In this document: one piece after another, positions 57,182 to 64,000 of the stretch
How the letters are laid out: the number at the start of each line of letters is the position of its first letter
Position numbering within the stretch: position 1 is the first letter of the stretch
Source: Phylloscopus collybita
Taxonomy: Eukaryota; Chordata; Aves; Passeriformes; Phylloscopidae
Reading direction: 5' to 3'
DNA length: 64,000 nucleotides
NCBI GenBank assembly: GCA_027886175.1
Contig: JAJNNQ010000075.1
Span: forward strand, 1,777,001 to 1,841,000
Made by a program: the position numbers and the translations under genes
Notes under the pieces: model-generated
What the model saw: only the letters and a program-made list of their open reading frames with translations
The model's database searches: none
Told to the model about the DNA's origin: nothing

Positions 57182-59221
57182 GGTTGGAAAGCATGTTGGC
57201 TCCTGATTTTGCTAAGCACATCGAGGCTCCCAGGAACCCTACTCCCCTCACTAAATCAGTGCCTGGAGGACGTGGATCCCTGTACATCAGGAAATGAAGC
57301 CTCACTATCACCACATGCACACCCTCTCTTATAGAACTCTGGATCCACCCCTCAGCTGCTTTTCCAGGTATTCTCCCAGTCCTTTCATTCACTTCCCTAG
57401 ACAAAAATGCATCAATTTATGCCCTTGCTCATTACCAGCCTGACTTACCCCTGTGTTTATGCAGCTTGTAGCTCTGACCTTTCCAGTGACTTGAACATCT
57501 GTAGCATTCTCTTGCATTAGAAGTTCCACAATCCTTTTTTTCTGTCCTACACTCACTTGCCTTTATCTTTGTCTGAGCTTTTGTTCTCCTAACCATCACC
57601 CCAATGGGGTCAGCAACCCCAGCCCTGGCAAGCCTTTCATAAAGGGTTTGAGAAACTCAGAGTTGTTCTACCTTTTAAGTTTTATTGATCTCTATAAAAA
57701 GCTCAGCTGGTCTGTTAAGGGCGTTATGTGGATGAACGCACACAAATGATGATCCCAGCCAGAGAAGGGGAAAAAATAAAAGGACTAATGTTGAAAATTT
57801 TTAACTGTTCAGTGGGGTAAAATGCACAATATCACGGTTGCACATTGGCTTCCAACCCTCATTCTCTTGTTACCAGGTTTTGGGGTGTCTCCCTGCTCCT
57901 CTCAGGAGTGGGTTGGTGACTCAGGAGAGAGATTTGATGGTGCTCAAGTGCCCAAAGACGTGTGGAGGTGCCTGGTGAAAACTTCAGACCTGTTTCCACC
58001 TGAATTGCACACAAATATTAAGGATGAAACCTTTAAAGATCCATCTCGAGATGTCCATGTGAGGAACCACATTGTCCTTTCTTCTGTGTTCCACAGAGGG
58101 ACATGGAGATAAGAAATGACTCAGATTTAAGCTGGGCTGAGTCACCCCTGAAAGATGCTGAGCTTTTCTACCAAAAAAAAATCCCTCAAATCCTCATCAC
58201 TAAAAGGATAATAAGCTCCCCACCCTTGCCTCTGTGTGTGTTCATCTCGTCTCCTCAGAAGGCAGTTTGCTTGGGAAGGAATTATCTCTGACTAAGTATT
58301 TTCAAGTGGTGCAAAACATAATGCAATTAATCACGTTTGGTTCAGTCGTACAAATTAGGAAAACAGCAACAAACATCCTGGAAGTTTAACAGTTTTTGTG
58401 TCCTGGAAGAGATGGCCTGAAAACCTGCCTGTGACCCTTGGAGAAGCTTTGGTGCAGGCTGCATTCACCCAGTCCTACATCCAACAAAAATCCCCAATTC
58501 CATGGCACATTTATGGCCACATTTTAGTAACACACAGAAACTTGCAGCAAAATAACAAAGAAAGCAATTCAGGTGGGCACATCTGAGATGAAAGAGTAGA
58601 GGAAAAATACACACAGTAGGTCTGAGAAGAGACAATTAATTGAGGGAGCAAACTGTAAAGAAATCAATGCAGCTCCACCCCTGAGCTGTGCCACTCAGAT
58701 TTTGATTCTGCCTTTGTCATGGTGTCAGTGGCAACCACTGGGTGCCCCAGGGATGTATTCAGCTTAATTCAACCAGTCTGCTGTCATCAACAAGTGAGGT
58801 TAGGTGAGCTGTGTGTTAGAATTATTTTACAGAGGGTTGAAAACCCCACCTATTCTCCAGGTATATACAAAGAGAATGTTCCATCAGCACCTTCCTCTTG
58901 CTCTGGGCAATTTAGCAGTTACAGAAGTTAGTAAAGCAAGCAGACTATCAATTGTGTCTTAATTTTTTTTTTTTCCTCTGGAATAAAAAGCAAATCAATG
59001 CACAATTAACAAAAAATATGCTGTAATAAAAAATACTCTTTTCAGTGCTAGGAAAAATTGAAGTGCAATTTTCCTCCTGGAATAGAGTCAAAGACCTCTT
59101 AACTTCCAGCAAAGGCAGCATCATTTTATGGTCCCCTTCTTCCTTCTGAGCTTCTCCTGTGGCCACTGTTCTGGGCAGTCTGTGCTGGTATAGCAGGTCC
59201 ACTTCTCTTTTCTCTACCAAC
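57182..59221. other. Unique non-coding stretch
   Basis: A 96-codon plus-strand frame at 57822-58112 begins with a hydrophobic, signal-like stretch but matches nothing I know. Otherwise nothing recognised; a T run lies at about 58963-58974. Confidence 0.4.
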
Positions 59222-59362
59222 ATCATAAAATCAGAGAATGGTTTGGGTTGGAAGGGACCTTAAAAACCATCCAGTTCCACCCCTGCCATGAGCAGGGACA
59301 CTTTCCACTAGACCAAGTTTCTTAAGGCCCCATCCAACCTGTCCTTGAACATTTAATCAAGA
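59222..59362 (-). mobile_element. CR1 3' end fragment
   Basis: 'atcataaaatcagagaatgg', 'tttgggttggaagggacctt', 'ccatccagttccacccctgc', 'ccatccaacctgtccttgaa'. Only the last ~140 bp. Confidence 0.93.
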
Positions 59363-59901
59363 TTTTCAGGCTCACCTTCCCAGGGAATCCATCTGAGACT
59401 GGTAAAACTGAGATTGTTTCATCCCATTCCTCTCCTCAACAGCTGCTGAAATCTTGGGCTGATTTCAGGTAACTCTTGACAAACACAGGAAGCTGGAGGA
59501 GAGTCTCATGAAAAGAAGTGGCTGCTGCATGTCAGCCTTTATTAGATAATAAGGAGCCCACGTCTGAGAGGTGCAATGAGAAAGGTATTTTGAATGCTCA
59601 CAACTGAAAGGAAAGCTTTGATCATACCCAGGGTCAATCAAGAGAGACAAATCCAGGGGATTTCACTGATCAAACAGGTTTTGGGTTTGCAATATCATCC
59701 TCTACCACTTCCAAAGGTGCAGCTGCTGCCAGATTAAGAAAATCAAAGACTGATTCGTGTTGCCACCAAAAGGGACAGTCCCACTTCCTCTGGCATCCCT
59801 GGTGATGTGTTCACACAGCCTCCCACGTGCCAGCTCTGGCCAGTGTGGTCCCGCACAAGGACTGCTCCTCTTGATGTGGGTAGAACTCCATGACTCCCAG
59901 T
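59363..59901. other. Unique stretch before LTR-like element
   Basis: No recognised content. Confidence 0.42.
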
Positions 59902-60587
59902 TGTATGTTGAATGTTACGTAGAAGGTTACTTTCAAAGTGTTAAAGACTCTTAATAATACGTTGGATGTTCTGTTGATGTTATGCATATTGTTATCTTGA
60001 ATAGTTTGTGCCCAGTTTGTAACCCAAGTCCCAGTTTTGTAAGCTCTTACCTGTTGCCGAGGTTTTGCTGCTCCCTGCCCTCTGTCTGCCTCTCTTCTGC
60101 TTCCGGCTCCCTGCTTTGCTTCCTGCTTCCTACTGACCCCCTCCCTGCCTCTCAAGACGAAACTGATGCCCATTATGGAAATTGTAGAGACCCCCATGAA
60201 GCCTTGGTTCATGTTTACTATCATTAACACGAAAAACCCCCAGCAACAATGAGTCAGCACATAATCCAGACCCATAAAGAATGCTACCTGGCTGGGAAGA
60301 CATGAAGCTGTCTGGCCAGCCATCTGTAAACCCTCTTCACCTGCTCACCATAACCTAAGCACTTGGAAAGGAAGAGTGGACTAAACTGAGCCGAATAAGC
60401 TCCTGGGATCTTCTGTGAGGATGAACTCATAGCTCTGCAGTGTGAGCAGCAGAATCGACTCAGGTCTCCTCCTTGGCTGTGATTGAGGGAGCAGCAGCAG
60501 AGGTGTAGGCAATCCCTTGAGCTTTCCCCTTTTAATAAAGGCATTTAAGGAGTTAATAATCATCTCCTGCCCTGTTTATTTATAACA
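59902..60587 (+). mobile_element. Probable LTR (endogenous retrovirus), boundaries inferred
   Basis: TGTATGTTGAATGTTACG at the start, a promoter-like interior with pyrimidine-rich 'tgctccctgccctctgtctg', a polyadenylation signal AATAAA at 60534-60539, and ~48 bp of U5-like sequence ending TTATAACA at 60587. Size (~690 bp) and order suit an avian retroviral LTR. I could not find an exact target duplication at these edges and no primer-binding site follows, so it would be a solo or degraded LTR. Confidence 0.45.
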
Positions 60588-61900
60588 CTCTCACTGATCC
60601 AGCGGAAAACCACAAATTCTCCAAAAGAAGAGGCAGAGGGAAAGGTGATCCCATCCGTGCTCACATCCATGGAGAGAACACTGACTTTGGCTTGGCAGGC
60701 AGCAACTTAAGCCAAATGTAAAGTCACAAACTGGCAGTTTCCTGAAAGCCCTGGACAAGGATTGGTCCCCTTTTTCCTAAAACCATGGATTTTCACACAA
60801 AGCCATGTGCACACACACTGGGAAAATTGTGGGACTTAGTGCTTGAAGGTGGAGCTGGTACAGAAAGAGCATTAGTACCATCATGGGACCAGTGGTGTTT
60901 CATTCCACATCTTCTCTAGTGCATCCCATCCACTCAACTCCCTCTCTGCAGTTTCCCCATGCTGAGTCCCATAGAGAAATTACCCTTGTGCAGGAATCAG
61001 CACCCAAGGAAGGTCTCTGCCAGCTTTCCCACTCCGTGGGCACCACAAAAAAACCTCAAGACCACAACAAACATGCTCCAGATGCTTCAGTTGTTGTGAG
61101 GTGTCCTGCACTGTAAGGAAGGCCCTCATAGTGTGTTAAGGGATGGCCTGGAAAAATGACTGATGACTGAGGGGAAACATGAGGGGCCAAAAGATGCTGA
61201 ATAATGTAATAATCATTCAAACTCCCTTCTAAAACAAGGAGCCCACCACAAACATCAGGATGCTTGATGAAAGGATGCCTCTTTCATACTAAGTTGTGGA
61301 AGCTCTTTGCTGGATGATGCTGCTGGATTTAAGAAGTGTTTGGATAAACTCACAGGGGGAAAAATCCACATGGTGCTGCCTGTACCATCACCCAGCTCTT
61401 GTCCAGAAGGTCTTTGAGCCCTGACCAGCTTGGGGTGGGCCAGGGATGTGTTTTTAGTGCATTTACTCAGCTCTAGCCCTCCCCTTGACAGCTGCTTTGG
61501 CCGCTCAGGGCTGCACTGCCCTTTGCTCCAATCCATGGCTGCAGCTCTGCCATCCCAGGGAAAGGCTCCTGCACAGGTGTCTGAGGGATCACACAGTGGG
61601 AATTGGATGTTTTTCTGCCCCCACCTCACTTTGGACACCTACCTTCCCCTCAGCAGCATCACCCTCTCTCTCTCTCCTCTCTCCTCAAGACTCTCATTCC
61701 TGAGCCAGACGTGAAAATTCAAACCCCCTGCACCCCCTGCCTTGTCCTCCTCTTCCCTTTCCTCCTTCCCTCACAACTTTCCCTGCTGCTGTCCTGTTTC
61801 CCACAGCCCACACCAGCAGAGTGATTCCAAACAAAGGGGCTGACGTTATGCTCGTTGCCCACCAGCTCCTCCAAGTCCTGCCAGAACTTTGGTATTAGAG
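60588..61900. other. Unique non-coding stretch
   Basis: Nothing recognised apart from a short (CT)n near 61665. Confidence 0.42.
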
Positions 61901-61904
61901 CTGC

Positions 61905-62290
61905 TGGGATATTTTTTTTTTTAATTCCCTTTTAAAACCCCGCCTGGAATTCGCTGAACAATTGTCATTAGCAGGGAAGGATCCTGGCCTCTATTTAAAG
62001 GCCGCTGTGAATCAGAATGGAGAATGCTGAAATTCAGAGTGGGGCTGTCTCCCCCGCTCCTTTCTACCCCCTTTTTGTCCCTTTTCCTGCCCATTCCTGC
62101 AGCTGGTGGGGCATTCTCGGAAGGGAAGATCCGTGTGAGGATGCAGCCAAACCTGCCCCACACACCTTGTGCCCACCAGCACCGCCAGCAGCTCCCCCAC
62201 ACCCCACAAAATGACAAAGGAACCTTGATTACTGACTCACCACGCCAGCTGAAGGAGAGGGGAGGGAGGGAAATAATGCACTTACAATAG
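61905..62290. promoter_or_regulatory. Candidate conserved non-coding element
   Basis: 'ttcgctgaacaattgtcatt' (SOX-type AACAAT beside TGTCA and a CATTAG core), 'gcctctatttaaaggccgct', 'gtgaatcagaatggagaatg', 'gattactgactcaccacg'. Retained CpG and no repeat family. Appearance-based. Confidence 0.35.
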
Positions 62291-62690
62291 TGGGCTCTGA
62301 GCCTGCTGGGAGATTGGCTGGCATTTCGGCAGCTGAGGGGGCTGCCCCGTGCCTGAGCTGTCACACTGACTCACCTGCCACAGCAGCAGCTCTCAGAGGC
62401 ACTCCAGGAGTGGGAGAGGGAGAAGCAGGGCACGGAGGAAAATGCACAAGCCACAGACGTGCGGAGGGAGGGTCTCTGCTCCCTCCCCTCCCAGTTCTAC
62501 CCCAGGGATGCTCATGTGCCTTTCGGGGCTCGCTCTCTCTCCTCCTTCATTCAGAGGCAGGACAAAAATTCACGTTGCTTCTCAGCCCCCCTCAGTGTCC
62601 CATCCAGGTTTGTCACAGGATGATGAAGTTCAAAAGTGAGAAAGACAATTGTTCTGTCTCACCTGCTGCCTCACCTCACCAAAATGTCAC
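62291..62690. other. Unique stretch
   Basis: Moderately GC-rich, no recognised gene or transposon. Confidence 0.4.
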
Positions 62691-62696
62691 CTTTTT

Positions 62697-62716
62697 TAAA
62701 AATTAATTAATTAATT

Positions 62717-62753
<37 letters not shown>
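62697..62753. repeat. (TTAA)n(GT)n compound microsatellite
   Basis: About five TTAA units pass directly into about seventeen GT units without interruption. Confidence 0.96.
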
Positions 62754-62756
<3 letters not shown>

Positions 62757-63680
62757 GAGCCCACAGAACTGTTTTTCTGGGTGCTGGACCCAGCCTTGGG
62801 ACAGGAGCAATTTCCCCTCCCCAGGGACTGACCATGACCATCCCTGCTGAGTCAGTGCAGTCCCTTGCCCTGAATATGGAATCAGGAGACAAATTCTGAG
62901 TTTCTACAGGAGCTTCAAACCCCCTTTCTAATATTCATAAGTGATTCCAGCACATTATGGATAATACCTGTGTTCATTTTCATACCAGCTACCTACTCTC
63001 TTTGGGAATTTCCCCAATGTTTTAGGACCATGGGGTGAGTTCCTCTTCCTATCTTGGGTGCTGCTCCCTCTTTCTGCCATCCTCTTTCTTTTTCCCCATT
63101 AATTTTCATGCCATATCTGGCCACTCCAGCACATTTTGACATATTAATCCCTCCATCCTGGCTACTTCCTCCTGCTTTTGTATGAAAACAAACCCTACCT
63201 AAGTATCTGCCTTTGCATTGACAAATCATAGGAAAATAAATGGGAAAAGGGGGACTTCTCCTATGTTTTTTCACCACTTTATTTCACGACTAGGTAACCT
63301 CTGCATTAAAACTTTATCCACTTCTCAGAGCCCAGTCCACTCACCTCACCACTAATGGCATCCTCAAAGGGTTCAGTCTCTGCTCTGAAGGTGTGTGAAT
63401 GCAGCCCTGAGTGGCAGAGGAGAGCTTTGATATGGGGTTATCACGAAATCAGTAAAGAAGGATGAAGGAAAAACACCTCTGGATCTGGGACCAGGGAAAG
63501 GAACATCAGTGGTGCAGAGGGGTGGTGGCTGAGAGGTAATTAGGAGGAAAATGGGGTTGATAACCAGGATGATCTTTTGGATTCCATCACCTGACTGGTT
63601 AAAGCTCCTCTTGCCCCTGCCACGAGCCCTTGGAATGCAGAGCCCAGCCTCACCAGGAGGTTTTCCTGTGTGTTTGCAGC
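62754..63680. other. Unique stretch
   Basis: No gene or transposon recognised. Confidence 0.4.
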
Positions 63681-63900
63681 TCCCAAATGCTTCCAGATTA
63701 ATAAGAATTCTGAATGATAATTGGTAACTGTAATAAACTTCCTCTCATTTCCAGTCCTCCTACAAGCCAGAAAGCATCAGAATCCCCAGAACATTATTAT
63801 TCAGGACATTAAACCCTCAAAGGAGAAATCTAACAGCGTACAGGCTGCAAAGCACAGGCCTTCCATCCAGGGCAAACAAAAACTCAACGAGAGAGAAAGG
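63680..63900. promoter_or_regulatory. Candidate conserved non-coding element
   Basis: 'cttccagattaataagaatt', 'ctgaatgataattggtaact', 'cattattattcaggacatta', 'ctaacagcgtacaggctgca'; repeat-free and rich in TAAT/ATTA cores. Weak evidence. Confidence 0.22.
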
Positions 63901-64000
63901 AAAGAAACCACCAGTTACAGAGAGTTTTGTTCCTCCTTCCAATGCTGTAAGCACAGGGGTGAAGCTTTTTGCTTTCTACCTACACTGAGCACTCCAGTGT

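Noticed and set aside
57822..58112. 96-codon frame with a signal-peptide-like start
   Set aside because: The hydrophobic start is suggestive but the rest matches nothing known, and there is no splice or promoter support.
59811..60323. 170-codon minus-strand frame
   Set aside because: Antisense to the second LTR-like element; no domain recognised.

Overview
This window looks like nuclear DNA of a bird, most likely a songbird. It carries about 23 fragments of CR1, the dominant LINE of birds, on both strands, recognised by the CR1 3' end (a 'gactcgatgat' block followed by copies of 'attctgtgattct', or the reverse complement). It also carries a solo LTR of a kind common in passerines, inserted into one of those CR1 copies. 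I found no rRNA, tRNA, CRISPR array, operon or bacterial-style gene. No open reading frame looks like a real host protein-coding exon. The longer ones are chance frames in GC-rich or low-complexity DNA, or pieces of CR1. I read the window as intergenic or deep intronic, with one strong promoter-like GC domain.

Layout. 1-19.9 kb: unique sequence with small CR1 pieces, a (GGAA)n microsatellite, several long A or T runs, and a probable retroviral LTR with an adjoining primer-binding site (12.67-13.18 kb). 19.9-26.3 kb: a GC-rich, CpG-rich domain with at least three CpG-dense cores (about 20.3-20.8, 23.15-23.7 and 24.5-25.15 kb), G-runs, a 24-base poly(C), GA/GGAT microsatellites and a TATA-like box. 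This is the best candidate for the promoter and first exon of a gene whose identity and direction I cannot tell. 26.6-37.9 kb: a CR1-rich stretch holding an internally deleted CR1, a 0.6-kb copy with the end of the CR1 reverse transcriptase reading frame, a 396-bp A/G-only tract, and an inverted CR1 pair that ends in a 220-bp TTC-type compound microsatellite. 38.7-41.3 kb: two stretches that look like conserved non-coding elements. 42-49 kb: further CR1s, including two copies in head-to-tail tandem, and an A/C-only tract. 51.3-52.7 kb: a T/G tract, then a CR1 split by a 726-bp solo LTR with an exact 5-bp target duplication. 52.7-64 kb: mostly unique, with two short CR1 pieces, a second LTR-like element (59.9-60.6 kb), a (TTAA)n(GT)n microsatellite and a candidate regulatory element near 61.9 kb.

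Function: nothing here forms a pathway. The possible functional content is regulatory: a CpG-island promoter domain and about a dozen short AT-rich, motif-dense stretches with unusual CpG retention, resembling the enhancers that surround developmental genes. Those calls come from sequence appearance only and would need a cross-species alignment.
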